Below, in pieces: positions 23,719-35,055 of a DNA stretch of 64,000 nucleotides (position 1 is its first letter; each line of letters starts with the position of its first letter). Position numbers and translations under genes: made by a program. A model generated the notes under the pieces. The model saw only the letters and a list, made by a program, of their open reading frames with translations, was not told where the DNA came from and did no database searches. This stretch comes from Macrobrachium rosenbergii (taxonomy: Eukaryota > Arthropoda > Malacostraca > Decapoda > Palaemonidae), in NCBI RefSeq assembly GCF_040412425.1, contig NC_089743.1, forward strand, positions 87,420,971 through 87,484,970, read 5' to 3'.

Positions 23719-23776
<58 letters not shown>
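23717..23776. repeat. (TA)n microsatellite
   Basis: An almost pure TA run inside the pogo-like element. Confidence 0.95.
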
Positions 23777-23778
<2 letters not shown>

Positions 23779-24081
23779 ACTGCAATTTTACACTATACTG
23801 TACTTTATATTCACAGATTAATATCATATTATACAAACATCAACATAACGAATAAGCATCTTTTTCAATGGATCTTTTAAAATGTTATGCTTTAATTCAC
23901 TGCATCCAATAATACTGTATATCTTCTTATATTGCTTTTGTATTATAAACTGCAATCATAGCAATCAATGTTTTGGTTTGGAAATTGATTACGCAGTAAG
24001 TTTATTTTGCCGCATTTAACTAGTTAGTGTAAATGAATCCCAAGATACCTTATTTATACAGGGCAAGGGTATTTTTCATTA

Positions 24082-24351
24082 TACAGGCAGTCCCCAGTTA
24101 TTGGCGATCCGGTTTTACGGTGCTTGTCTAGCGATGACGATAACTGGATTTTCGACACCGATTCCCGGTTATCATCGCTGATAACCAGTTATCGGCGCTG
24201 ATCGCCAGTTATCGGCAGCGCTGATCACCGGTTATCGGCGCCGATAACCAGAAATCAGTGCTATTATCGTCAATTTTCAGTTAGCGGCGATTTTCGGTTA
24301 TCGTCATGCTGTCGGGAACGGAACCCCGCCGATAACCGGGGTCTGCCTGTA
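24082..24351. mobile_element. MITE family A, copy 2
   Basis: Starts caggcagtccccagttattg and ends accggggtctgcctg, with TA on both sides. The interior has a run of short ggttatcggcgctgat-like units repeated several times, a likely local amplification. It is inserted into the pogo-like element. Confidence 0.9.
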
Positions 24352-24616
24352 CGAAGTGTTTTCAAGTCAAAATATAACAAATACATCTCGCTGTGAAATT
24401 AATTTAGCTTTTTTCTTGTTAAATGATGACGCTGGCTGCTTTGTGGCATGTGTGTTTTACATAAAAAAAAAAAAAAAAAATCAAGATTCCGTTCCCTTTT
24501 TCACTTGATTTCATCATAATACGAGCCTTACGTATTTATTGTTTATCGGCGTAGAAACAGCAGTAATGTGTTCTTTCATGCCCAGTAGTTTTGATTAAAA
24601 TACTTTCTCTCCAATT

Positions 24617-24770
24617 TTAATTACAGTCGAGTTTCATCCATGCTGCCAATGCAAGATAATTTATAGTCATTAGCAGCTTGAACATTGTTTTCTCAGCTTC
24701 AGCTACAACTTGCAGCTTAAATTTTGAAGTATATTTCCTTGCTGATCTTTTTACCATACTGAATAAGGGT
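24617..24770 (-). pseudogene. Pogo-like transposase N-terminal remnant
   Basis: A short minus-strand segment reads MVKRSARKYTSKFKLQVVAE and then AEKT. This is like the start of pogo/Tigger-family transposases, where a basic stretch precedes the helix-turn-helix. The following part expected for the DNA-binding domain is lost after about 25 residues, and no DDE domain is seen in the element. Confidence 0.45.
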
Positions 24771-25245
24771 ATAATGTAAAAATATATCAGTCCTATTCTA
24801 CTTACCGTCATTTGTTACATAACTACGGAAATTGTTTACTACTGTACGATGGCTGGATACAAGCAAAACTAATGTTGTTATCTGATTCAGTTATAAGCGA
24901 AACAACAGTTTCTCGTTCAGTTGTTTATGGCTGTATGCATTTACGCAAGAGTATAACGTTACTAACAAAACTTTCATCATTCTCTTTTACTTTTTTAACT
25001 AGAAGATGGGATAAAGAGATGGAGGAAAAGAAGTTGGTCTACTGTAATTTGGTCTCTCTCGCTGCCTGATTGTAAACTGCTGCCGGTGCCCACGTGAAAT
25101 TTTAAAATATTTTATAAGTATTGTCGTATTGGTATTAATTACTTACCCCATCACAAAATTGAATTATTGTCACGTATTTAGTCATGAAAATTAAATGAAA
25201 ATACAGTAATTAGTGTTTCTCAGTGAAAAAATATCGTGGGAGCGG

Positions 25246-25529
25246 GACAAATACCTTTGTCTAGGAGCATCAGGGGACGAGTAGCCACCACCTCCACTGC
25301 ACAACACTTAACTATTTCAAGGTTAACGTCTGTTAAATAGGACACAAGACTGGTATGGGAAGGAAGCGAGGGAGCCAAGTGCAGGAGCAAGTGGATATAA
25401 AATAAGAGGGCTAGTAGCAGGAGAGAGGTGGCACCAGACGATGGGGAACTGGCGCTGGGTGCTCCCAGGATGTAGCTGACACCAGGGTGGCTGGGTGCCA
25501 GGCAAGGTAGCAGCTCAGGAGTCAAGACT
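25246..25529. other. GC-richer unassigned segment
   Basis: A 124-codon minus-strand ORF (25594 to 25220) crosses this segment. It is rich in Leu, Pro and Ser and has no motif I recognise. It runs into the tandem array and is probably chance. Confidence 0.3.
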
Positions 25530-26160
25530 CGGGAGCTGGTGAGGCTTGCAGATATGTATTTCAATACCAAAAATCGGTTCGGCAGAGAACGCAATGCTTA
25601 CGTCTTATTACATTACTGGGAAAAAGAAAGTTAGCCTTTAACGATCAGAGTTAGAAGTACCCAGTCCCATCAGACACATCTCAATTACCATCAAACATTA
25701 ATTGAGACTTGTCAATGTGAGTTTCAATACAAAAAAAAACCTGGTTTGGCAGAGAATGCAATATTTACGTTTTACACCAATTGGTAAACGAGGCAGCGAA
25801 TGCAATATTTAAGTTGTTTACACTGCTCGGAAAAGGAAAATGAAGTTTTACCAACACTGTTTGAAGTACATCGAGTACCATCATACAGACATATCTCAAA
25901 TCCTATCAAACATGATTTGAGACTTTCAGATATGTATACAATACCAAAAATGCCACTCCAGTAGCAAACACAATATTTACGTTATTATGCTATTCGGAAA
26001 AGGAAAGTTGACCTTTACTGACAACAGTTAAGTACACAGAGTATCTTCAAACAGACACGTCTCAAATCCTAACAAACATTAATTGAGACTTGCAAATAAG
26101 TATTTCATTACCATAAATATTGGTTCAGCGATGAACACAATGTTTATGTTTATTACGTAA
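25530..26160. repeat. Tandem array of about 165 bp units (four degenerate copies)
   Basis: A block of the type gacttgcagatatgtatttc, then aataccaaaaat, then ggcagagaacacaatattta, recurs at about 25545, 25705, 25918 and 26086. Spacings are about 160, 213 and 168 bases. The third interval is longer because part of the unit (ggcagcgaatgcaatattta) is duplicated. Divergence between units is clear, so the array is old. Confidence 0.75.
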
Positions 26161-26220
26161 CCGGTGAGGGTAGTAGCGTGGTAAGCTACACCACTGGTAG
26201 TTAATTTGATTGTGTATTTG

Positions 26221-26300
26221 CCACTGTAGCGAAATGTGATAGCGAATTCGCCACTGTAGCGAAATGTGATAGCGAATTCGCCACTGTAGCGAAATATGAT
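26221..26300. repeat. 30 bp tandem repeat, 2.7 copies
   Basis: The unit ccactgtagcgaaatgtgat then agcgaattcg is present exactly twice (26221 to 26250 and 26251 to 26280), followed by a partial third copy with one change. It starts right after the 165 bp array. Confidence 0.95.
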
Positions 26301-26302
26301 AA

Positions 26303-27260
26303 ACTTGCATCAGATCTTAGAAATAAACAATAAAATACTGATCCTGAAAGCTGTAGGCTTGAAAGTTACTCAAAATCGGAGATAATACATCACTGAAATC
26401 CGGTCTCCGACCGGCAAATTTAAGAACAAAGCTGACATCGACACTTGGTGATGACTCGAACGCCAGCAGAAACAAAATAATCAGTTCCTGGTATTCCCGT
26501 TAGTGGGCAGGGCCAGTCACCTGCACTATACTTGAGGCGTTACCCTTGAATTTTTTAATTTAAGCTGCTGTGCAAAGATAACTTATACTGCAGGTATGTA
26601 ATTACTCTAGAACACCTCCATGCATGCCCATCCAGCACATGTCTGTTTGCTAACCATCCCTTAGATTGGTATAAAAGAGAAGGTAGGAGGCAAGTCCCAC
26701 AAATACCTTCTCTTTGCAGCCGTACACCTTAGGTGAGACGCTACCTGTCCTCAAGAGGTGGGAGATCTGAGATCTACATGACTGTTGAGCAGCCACCAAA
26801 GAACCCTAAGAAAAAAGGAGTCCAAGGATCTATGGGCAACGTCCTGAAGGTAAAAAGGAAGGCAAATGTGGTCTGTTGTGCCCGCATTCCTGTCCTTAGT
26901 ACCTGTCCGATGGGTCTTCCCGAATGCTAGGGCAGACCAATGCCCCTGACCTTATTAAATCTCGCCCTAAACGTATTGTTGTCCACCATATCAGTTGTGG
27001 AGTACATCCGTCTGACCATACATAAAGTCAAAAGAAATGGAGCTCCTAGACACCACTTCTTGGCTGACTCGGAACCAAAAACAAGTTGCTGGCAATAGTT
27101 TGGAGGTGAAGTCTTAAGTGGTAAAGCAAAAGGCTTTCGGGCACTTGGTAGCCTTTCGGGTCCTTAGAATCAGAATGCTCCTACACCGTTGATCTCCCGA
27201 AGAATCAGGCAGAACGACGGGCAGTCGTAGGCCCAAGACTTGAATCATGGATGAGAAAGA
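26303..27260. other. Unassigned intronic sequence
   Basis: No gene recognised. The plus-strand ORF at 26733 to 26930 (65 codons) has no known motif. The part just before the 5S-like unit (about 27050 to 27260) is more GC-rich and could be part of the same repeat as the 5S-like copies. Confidence 0.35.
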
Positions 27261-27270
27261 CGTCTCCTAG

Positions 27271-27329
27271 ACGCCAACATCTAAAGTTCCTAGGAGGTCA
27301 CTTATCCAAGTACTGACTAGCCCTAACAT
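27271..27329 (-). pseudogene. Partial 5S rRNA-like copy (3' half)
   Basis: On the minus strand it has the 5S blocks gtcagtacttggataagtga and ctcctaggaac. These correspond to the box C region and the 3' half of 5S rRNA. The 5' half is absent. It lies 32 bp downstream of the longer copy, with a shared tail (gtctaggag then cgtctttc) after each. Confidence 0.7.
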
Positions 27330-27361
27330 TTTTGACCCTGGATGTGAAAGACGACTCCTAG

Positions 27362-27480
27362 ACACCAACAGCATCTGGTGTTCCCAAGAGGTCACCTATC
27401 CAAGCACTGACCAGACCCAATCATTGTTAAACTTCGCTGACTGGACAAGAAGCAATATTTTCAATGGTATGGTCAATGGC
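27362..27480 (-). pseudogene. 5S rRNA-like sequence, full length (119 bp)
   Basis: Read on the minus strand it begins gccattgaccataccattga. It continues with the order of arthropod 5S rRNA: cttgtccagtcagcgaagtt, then aacaatgattgggtctgg, then tcagtgcttggataggtgac, then cttgggaacacc, ending gctgttggtg. The length matches 5S rRNA. I estimate by eye that about one base in five differs from the usual arthropod sequence, including paired stem positions, so it is more likely a pseudogene or the head of a 5S-derived SINE than a working gene. No T-run terminator follows directly. Confidence 0.75.
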
Positions 27481-27483
27481 TGT

Positions 27484-28505
27484 AATGCCCATGGTCTGTA
27501 AAGACAAAGCCGAACAGTAACACTTTTGGTGTTTCGAGATTGAAGGACTAACCCAACTGTCTTCCTAGTTTGAACAATTATCCGAAACATCAAGGTATCA
27601 AGACCAACTGTAGCTAACACCGGCCCTAGTGACCGAACTTGTCTGTCATACATCCATCATCCTGGAGTGTGTCTGATTGACCACTGTGCTACTGGAGACC
27701 TCTGCACCCACACCATCAATTGAGGAGATGATAGGACTAACAAAACTCAAAAAATACTAGATACCCTAAACAAAGCACTGATACATTAAAAAATATACAA
27801 CCATTACATGAAAGAACCTAACATAAACATGTATTATTTAACAAAACTTAAAAAAGAATTAGAGCACGACTTTTCTGAAGATTATAGCATGCTATTAATG
27901 AATAACAGATGTAGAATCCATGATAAAAAAATTTTAACATAAAGCCTTGAAACTGGGACCATAAAAAAAAAAAAAAAAAAAAAAAAACTTTTAACATGCA
28001 ATAGCTCAGCACCCAGATGAGTTTTGATTAAATTTCCTGCACCAATAACCAAATCCAAGTTAATGCAATATGGTCATCTGTGCCTAAAAATTTATTCCCA
28101 AAAGCTTGATAAAATGCCATAACTATTCAACTCAAAATACCAAAATAAGTATTGACAGCTGCAGACCTATTTATTCAAATAATCATAAACACAAAGAAGT
28201 TAGGAAAAAATTATCAATTTACATACAACTCACGATATGCTGTATAACTGGATCTAAGAATTATACACCAACCAATTTAAACCCCAAAACAATCACTGAT
28301 GGTATATAAGAGATAGAAAATATTTAAAAATAAAATAACTTAAAAACACCACTCAATCACTGATGGTAACAGAAGGCCCAAAGGTTTATCAGATGCTGAG
28401 GGGTCTAACCTTCCAAATAAGTGGCGAAGTCTTTCAAGTAACCTAAATTTAAAGTACAGGTGTATGCTATTTTAGAAAATTCAAGATATACCACCTAACA
28501 GTAAA
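27484..28505. other. AT-rich intronic sequence, no gene seen
   Basis: A poly(A) run is present at about 27963 to 27987. Chance ORFs only. Confidence 0.5.
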
Positions 28506-28509
28506 CCTG

Positions 28510-28788
28510 TACAGGCAGTCCCCTGTTAACGGCAGGCTCAGTTAATGGCGATCCGGTTTTACGGGGCTTGTCTGGCGACAAAAATCGGCAACTTTCGGCG
28601 TCGAAAATCGCCGATTTCTGCTTATCGGCGCCAATAATTGGGTATTGGCGCTGATACATACCTAACAGAGGCGCCAATAACTGAAAATCGGCACTTTTCG
28701 GTGCCAATAAGCCCCAAAAATCGCCGATTTTCGGTTATCATCACACCCCCAGAACGGAACCCCCACTGATAACTGAGGACTGCCTGTA
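28510..28788. mobile_element. MITE family A, copy 3
   Basis: Starts caggcagtcccctgttaacg and ends gataactgaggactgcctg, flanked by TA. It is in the same orientation as copies 1 and 2, shown by the shared gatccggttttacggggctt block near the left end. Confidence 0.9.
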
Positions 28789-30060
28789 CAATTTCTGGCA
28801 TAAATTGTTATGTTTTAGAGATTTGTCCTCAAAATGCACTTCTGAATAAGCTGCCTAACAAAATACCATTATAATGTGACTGATAGGTAAGAGAAAGGGC
28901 TACCTAAGTTTTAAGAATTTAATCTTTGTACCTGTCTACTGTATACTGTACAGCCTGGTTCTGGGTCATGACTTTTTACAAAACTTTTAAGCAAATGTAA
29001 AAGCATAATTCCTGCAATACAAGTAATACAAGTAAGTTAAGTCCCAGACAAGCAGGACACATCCTCAGCACCTAAGCTGTCTTGGAACTAGTATGAGTTT
29101 CAGGAACCCTTAACTTCAAACATACACCCCAAAAAATAAGCAAACTCAAGTCAATAACAGGCCTCTTCATGTTTATCCTTTAAGAACTGATGCAATGTTT
29201 TCTTACTCAATGTGTCCCGCTCTGTTTATTTTGCATTTGCAAATTACTGCGATCACTGTCTAATATGCATGAAATTGAGGAAAAAGGTAGTTATTTATGA
29301 TCATATTCACTCCTAAGTTCTTTACCATACATAATAATGTTTCTCATCAACTTTCAAACTGAGGATATAAAACAAATGCTGCTGACGGTAAAGCACTCTG
29401 CTGAACCTACAAGAAACTACAAACCTTTCCTCCAACACATGTCAAGGCCACACCAACCACTAAGACTGAGAAAGTCAAATGCCCTTTAATGGCTGCTAGG
29501 GTCAAAAGCCATGAATGAGAACATTTCCTTACATGATGGGAACGTTGGTTATGTTTTGTAACATAGGTACACAGCCAAGGCAGATGCGCATCTCCTCAAG
29601 ACCAGTGATGATGAGTCTCTTCACAAGGTCATCACTCAGGTAGCTGGTTATATTCTTCCATGAAAGGTGAGGAAGCAGTATTATTAGCAATGAAAAGCGT
29701 GGCTGCTCAAGAAGAATATGCTGAGGATGCAAGAGTTACCTTACAAGACAGGTGTCAAGACCATGACTAACATGCGAGGTCACTTGTTGCAATCTAAGGT
29801 AAGCAAACCTTTGCATTTTGTAGTAGAATGCTAAAAATGCAATCTCTCTGCTAACTATACTGACCACATCGTGCATTTTCTTACTAAGTGCTATAACTTC
29901 CTTGGAGATGCAAATCAAGATACGATCTTAGAGGAGGTCTTAAAATTTGTTGAATCTAAAGACTCAGCAAGCATTCAGTTCTACATCTACATGAATGGCA
30001 GGGTGCTCTGGCAAAAAGAATAACCACCAGATCATAACAAAAAAGATTATTAATTGCATG
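28789..30060. other. Intronic sequence, no gene seen
   Basis: Short ORFs at 29732 to 29529 and 29918 to 29736 on the minus strand have no motif I recognise. No repeat structure is obvious. Confidence 0.45.
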
Positions 30061-30061
30061 T

Positions 30062-30368
30062 ACAGTAAACCCCTGGTATTCGCGGGGGATGCGTACCACA
30101 CCCCCATAGCTAAATTCCGCAAATACTTAAAATCCCTCTAAAAACCCTTAGAACTGCCTATTTTGATAGTTAAAAAAAAAAAAAAATCTAAAAACGCTTA
30201 TACCCGAGTATTTTAAGTTTTATCACAAAAAGTGCATTTAGTCATGAAAATTGTATGAAAATACAGTAATTAGTGAATATTTCTCAGTGAAAAATACTGC
30301 GAATAACGTGTATAGCCTATATGTTCCGTAGAGAAATCCGCGAATAGGCGAGTCGGCAAATCAATACT
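30062..30368. mobile_element. Pogo-like DNA transposon, short (deleted) copy
   Basis: The left 150 bases match the left end of the 23.3 kb element (cagtaaacccctggtattcg, ctaaattccgcaaatactta, then aacccttagaactgcctatt). The right part matches its right end (tttagtcatgaaaatt, ttctcagtgaaaaatac). It then closes with an inverted end containing ccgcgaataggcg. The two blocks are joined directly, so this is an internal-deletion derivative. Confidence 0.8.
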
Positions 30369-30370
30369 GA

Positions 30371-31075
30371 ACAAAATGCCCATCTCTGAGGTTAGACATA
30401 AAGCTAATTCATCATCAAGGTCATCAGAAACAAATTGTGAGAACAAACCAGTTGTCCAAAAACGAGAAAATATCCGATACCAAGCAGATGAATCTATCTT
30501 GCTAAAAACTCCAACATACAGGAGAATACTTTTCTTCAACTGAAGGAGTAACGGGATGTGGAAGTACGTGTCCTAAATGTCGACAGAAAACATCCTATGT
30601 CCTTCCAAAAGGCCACCAGGACCAAACTGAAAGACTCATCAAAAAGGAAGTAGTATGAATAAACTTGTTGAGACTGGAAATGCCCATGGCTTAATGGCCT
30701 CACTGCATAACAACTGTCCAATCTACCCCTCCCAACTCTGAACTTCTCTATGTGAAGTATGGAGAGAAGGATATCAGGAAGTTGAGAAGAGTAAAAATAT
30801 AACAAAAGGTACAATGCATCCTTCCCTGAGAAACATCACTACCAAAGGTTCTTCTTGACTCTTTGCCAGACACTTCTGAAACTCTGCATACTGCCTTCTG
30901 AGGATCCATATGGCATACTTGAACTGGGGAGTTCAAAACATCAGTGAGCCACATCACTGCCGAAGCAGAACTCGAGAGTGGTTTGGGAAATTCTACACGG
31001 AACTTACGTGCCAAAAATAAAAAATACCCTATAAGGAAGGCTTCAAAGATGGTGCTAAGAATTTTCAAATCTCCT
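30371..31075 (-). pseudogene. Retroelement RT fragment (DIRS/LTR-like)
   Basis: Overlapping minus-strand frames stay open from 31068 to 30270. At about 30600 to 30545, combining two frames, a FS-D-DTYFHIP-like RT motif A block (the aspartate and HIP) can be seen. Upstream an LNKFIHTTSFLM-like block fits the region preceding motif A. No motif C was found. The pogo-like MITE sits directly at its 3' side and may have interrupted it. Confidence 0.45.
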
Positions 31076-31935
31076 GATTCGAGACATCTTAGGTGATGGC
31101 CTTAAACACTTAGCCTACCTGTCAAAAACAGTTACTAATGGTTGAGCAGGGCTACTTTACATGATTTGTACAAAACTATTTCTGTTACTTTACAACTGAG
31201 TTGTAAAAGGAATAAGACATTCCTCCCATTAGCCTCAGAAGTAGGTTTATCAAGGAGAAGTTACAACTCTGATACATCATCAAGAAACTTGTCTCTTCAG
31301 GACTACTTATAACTATTATCATCATCCTTATCTCTTATATGTATCTACATGTGTATAAACATACATACATACATACATATCTACATATGAATGCATAAAT
31401 AGATGCAGTAGCATCCAAGAACCAGCATTAAAGGATAGACTTCCGAAATCGTCTCTGTTGTTTAGATTAAGCCAGCAACATGTCAGCACATCGTCTAGGT
31501 TGGTTGGTTCCTAACGGCTCACTCTACAAACACAGTTGTGAGTACAATACACTGTTCATGTTAAGTGCAGAGCTATTTAACACTGAACAGTTTCCTAACT
31601 TTCTCTATCAACTGTTCATCCACTTCCCAAAGGCTCTACTTCGATGATAAAGCATCTTACCATAATCAGTGATAACTTCTTACCTGTTTTAACAAGAGCC
31701 GAGATAGAAGTCAACTAAAGAGCGCTGGTCAATGGATTCATCTTCAGAAAAAGGAAGTGAAAACGAAACAAGCGGGCTATGCAATGCTTAAAGGAGATTC
31801 AACCTAATCACAGTTGAAACCCCCTAAAGTCTGAATGGAGGAACTGAGGCGGAAGAAAACAGCTATCTACAGGTGAGAAGGCAAGGCGAAAAAACACCAG
31901 AGAAGGCGGCATACCACGGAAAGTCAGCAATGACG
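31076..31935. other. Intronic sequence, no gene seen
   Basis: A short (CATA)n run lies at 31362 to 31378. A minus-strand 85-codon ORF (32065 to 31808) shows no motif and overlaps the LINE on the other strand. The exact 5' truncation point of the CR1-like LINE is not clear here. Confidence 0.4.
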
Positions 31936-31939
31936 TCAC

Positions 31940-33015
31940 GGAATGCCGGTAGTAAGAACCGGACAGCTGGGAGAGAGATGGCTGGGTGGGGAAGGTACGC
32001 CTATGATGCAACACTTGTGGGTGTAGTACTCTCCAAGTATGAGATGAAGCAGCCCTTAGTCTCAATCATGACATGGAAATGGATTAGTGAATGGTGTAAT
32101 TAATGGGGTTGGGGTGTGAGGCTGAACTTTAGTAAAGCGAAAACATTACTTTTCAGCAGATCTCATACAGATTTTCCAACCCATCCTCCCCTTCAGGTGG
32201 ATGGGACTCTGCTGAATGAGTCTGAAGCTTTAACTATTCTTAGTGTAACTTTGACTCACACCTTCCTTGTGAGAAACATCTAATGAAAGTGTTAGCAAAT
32301 GCTCCAAGAAAGTTAGGTATTGTACGTAAGCCCTTGTATATTTATAAATGATAAAATCAATGCAGCCTGTTTTAGGTCATCTGTCCTTTCTTTACTAGAA
32401 TACTTGTCTCTGGTGTGCATGCCTGCTTCTACCAGAGATTTACCTCTTTTACATAAGAGTGGTTCTTGGTGGTTTCTGTTTCCTAACATTAGCAATTCTA
32501 ACTTGGACCACTGATGGATGGTCTCTTGTCAATTTTTCATAAGTTGTATTTTAACAGAGATCTTTCTCATTCACAACCGATCCGTGATCCCCTTTTCCTG
32601 CTGAGAGCAACCAGATTTGCTGAACAGCAGCACTAATATGCATTAAGTATGCCTCACTGTCAAAATTCTCAGTTCCAAAGGTCCTTCAGTCCTAACACCG
32701 TTGAACTGTGGAACAGTCTCCCCTGAGGATGTCGCGCTACTGGAACTTCAAAAGTTCAAGCAAAGATGCAATGCATTACTACCTTAATACATTTCTCCTT
32801 GTATTTTAATAATTTACTTACATTTGTAACTACTGTATTCATTTGGTTTATTTGTTTCTTTTTTAATGAGTGAAATCTCCTCTTTCTGTATTTACCTTTA
32901 CCTCCTCTTATTTCTTGCTAACGGACACCATATCCTTTGAACATTTGAATTTCAAGTCAATGGCCCCTGTGGGCTTGTTCCATATGAACAGGGTTTACCT
33001 TCTGAATAATAATTA
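31940..33015 (+). mobile_element. CR1-like LINE, 5'-truncated copy
   Basis: The translated plus strand begins at the RT motif C end (YDATLVGVV, where DDATLVGV is expected). It continues through VRLNFSKAKTLLFSRSHTDF, HPPLQVDGTLLNESEAL and ACFRSSVLSLLEYLSLV, to the final LWNSLP-type block (CGTVSPEDVALLELQKFKQR). A 3' untranslated tail follows, ending in a tttcaagtcaatggcccctg, gggcttgttccatatgaa, ctgaataataa pattern. The same proteins and tail are found inverted at 43.8 to 45.7 kb. Frameshifts are present. It is inserted into an RNase H-bearing LINE. Confidence 0.85.
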
Positions 33016-33950
33016 TAATAACTAGCTACTTTATCAATATAATAATTTCCCTTTACGCCAACATGGACATGAATCCAATATACTTTAACATTCACACTGG
33101 TTTTACATAAACAGCTTCTTGTGTGAAAACTTAATTTGTTATTCACAAGAAGCTGTAAGTTTAGCCTACTCTAAAAGACTTCTACAATATTCCTATTCAC
33201 TAAAAAATTACAAATTCCTGTAGTGGCATAACATCAAAGTCTTGCTGTGAATGCAGAAGTGTTATTTGGTAGTGTAATCTATTAGTTTTATTCAGTAGTA
33301 TGGCATCAAATCCTACAAATGTTGATAACCTGAAACTGACTGTATTGCAAACCTTCATGTGTTGTTTGTCATGAAGTTTATGATGTTCAAGAGCATATGC
33401 ACAATTTTTGGTTAAACAGTACACATACAGTATGTTCAAATTCACTGTACAGACAGGCTTAGGAGGAGAGTGTTCCAATTGTGGACGAATTCCAAGTCAT
33501 ATTAACAGCTTTACTAAGAAAATTAGTTCGTAATGGGCAGAGTGGAGGATGGTTATTTATCAAAAATGTCCCCTTGTTCTGACTAACTTTTAGTGGGAGG
33601 GCCACTTGCCAAAACTTTTTTGGGAGAAGAGTGGGGGATGGGTATTTCCAATACATGTCTCCTTACTCAAACCAACTTTTATTGAGGACAGTATCTCCTT
33701 GTTCGATGGGCTTTTAGTGGTAGAATCACTTGACTTTTGCACTTCTCATAATATCGAGCTACAGAGAAGATGGCATAAGGGATCCACTGCTTCATTTGTA
33801 ATGATTGATTTAGGAATGATTTAGAAGAGCCAGTGCAGATTCTTAGTCCTTCATTATAAACAGAAAATGTCAAATCAAATGCTGATTCATATATTTGACT
33901 TCCATAGTCTGGAACAGATGTGAGGATAGCCACTCATCCCAAGCATGTAC
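33016..33950 (-). mobile_element. LINE with RNase H domain, C-terminal fragment (I/Jockey group)
   Basis: On the minus strand 33933 to 33679 gives PDYGSQIYESAFDLTFSVYN followed by GLRICTGSSKS. This is the conserved LDYGS and GLR-GAFRTSP region found after RT in Jockey/I-type LINEs. Further down, 33146 to 33010 gives VKVYWIHVHVGVKGNYYIDK, the C-terminal RNase H block (expected as VPGHVGVRGNE-AD). The histidine of this block is kept, but the expected aspartate position is altered. The element is cut at about 33015 by the CR1-like LINE. Confidence 0.75.
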
Positions 33951-35055
33951 TAGCTGAAAAATACAATGGTAGCATCTCCTAGATGCATCCTATCCAAAGG
34001 GAAAAGGAAAAGTTAATGACGGAAAAAACTCTTAAACTTTGTGTAACAAAAATCTTTCCAACATAAATTTTTCATCATCATCACTATTCAATGCAGTACA
34101 ACTGAAACAGGGCAATGGCAACATTTGGCATCCCTCCAAATATAGAGCACTTAACTCGTATTATTTAATCCTATGTTAACCTGACACCTACAGAAAGCTT
34201 ATTTTCTTTAATAAATCTCCCCACCCACATCTAATATTATTACAGCACCTACAACTTCAGCCTCATTTTTTATCACTGATAAAAAACACATTACTATATA
34301 TCAGTTCAAAACAATACTTCTGGCCACTGGCCAAACTTTACATAAACCACATTCATGAAATACGCAAAATGAGAAAGTAGTACAGTACACAGCAATATCA
34401 AAGTTGTCATGTCTATATCAACAGAGATGAGGCAAAACCTGAGTGGAAAAGAGCACTTATTGAGCTTTAATGGTACGATTACAAGACTAACTCAGCATGG
34501 TGCTGCCTGAATGCTAAAGAATGATCACATACAACCATCTCCTTTATTTACAGTTCAAAGTAAAAAAATAAATACAAAACCTACAACATCTAAATCATAT
34601 TCTATATTATCCCAGTGCTGTAAACTTTACTATACATTCAACATTCTGCATCTTACCATACAACTCTAAAACCACAGAAAAAATTCTGCCAAACTAGCTT
34701 AACAGCTAACTCAAATCTTTATCGGCATAGCTTTATTAATCCAATTCCATCCTTATTAGGTCACCTTCGCATGTAAGTACTAATAGCATTGAATCTTTCT
34801 CCAAGTAAATACTAAGCTACCAAAAGCTGACATTCTTGAGGTTTCCTAACTAACCTCTCTATTTACAATCTCATTAACTCTTCCAGAATATATTGCTGTT
34901 TGTTCATTTGTTCTCGTAGCTCTCCCTTATTATACCTTTCATTACAGCATACAGACTGGCAAACTTCAGAGCACGAAACCAAGCCCACGTCTGAAAACTT
35001 GACACTCCGTTAAATGCTCTACTTTCCCAGTGTAACCTATCCAAGCTCTACAATA
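33951..35055. other. AT-rich intronic sequence, no gene seen
   Basis: Only short chance ORFs and no recognisable repeat ends. Confidence 0.5.

Larger units (their letters stand above)
23278..25245. mobile_element. Pogo-like DNA transposon, long copy
   Basis: The left end (cagtaaaccccccatatttg then cgggg) and the right-end block (tttagtcatgaaaatt, then aaaatacagtaattagtg, then ttctcagtgaaaaaata) are both shared with the 308 bp element at 30062. This copy is about 2 kb long, and one MITE-A copy (24082) is inserted inside it. A minus-strand segment at about 24760 to 24680 encodes MVKRSARKYTSKFKLQVVAE, which looks like the first helix-turn-helix of pogo/Tigger-type transposases. The rest of the transposase is not recognisable. 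The exact right end is uncertain, because sequence after about 25240 differs from the short copy. Confidence 0.6.
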
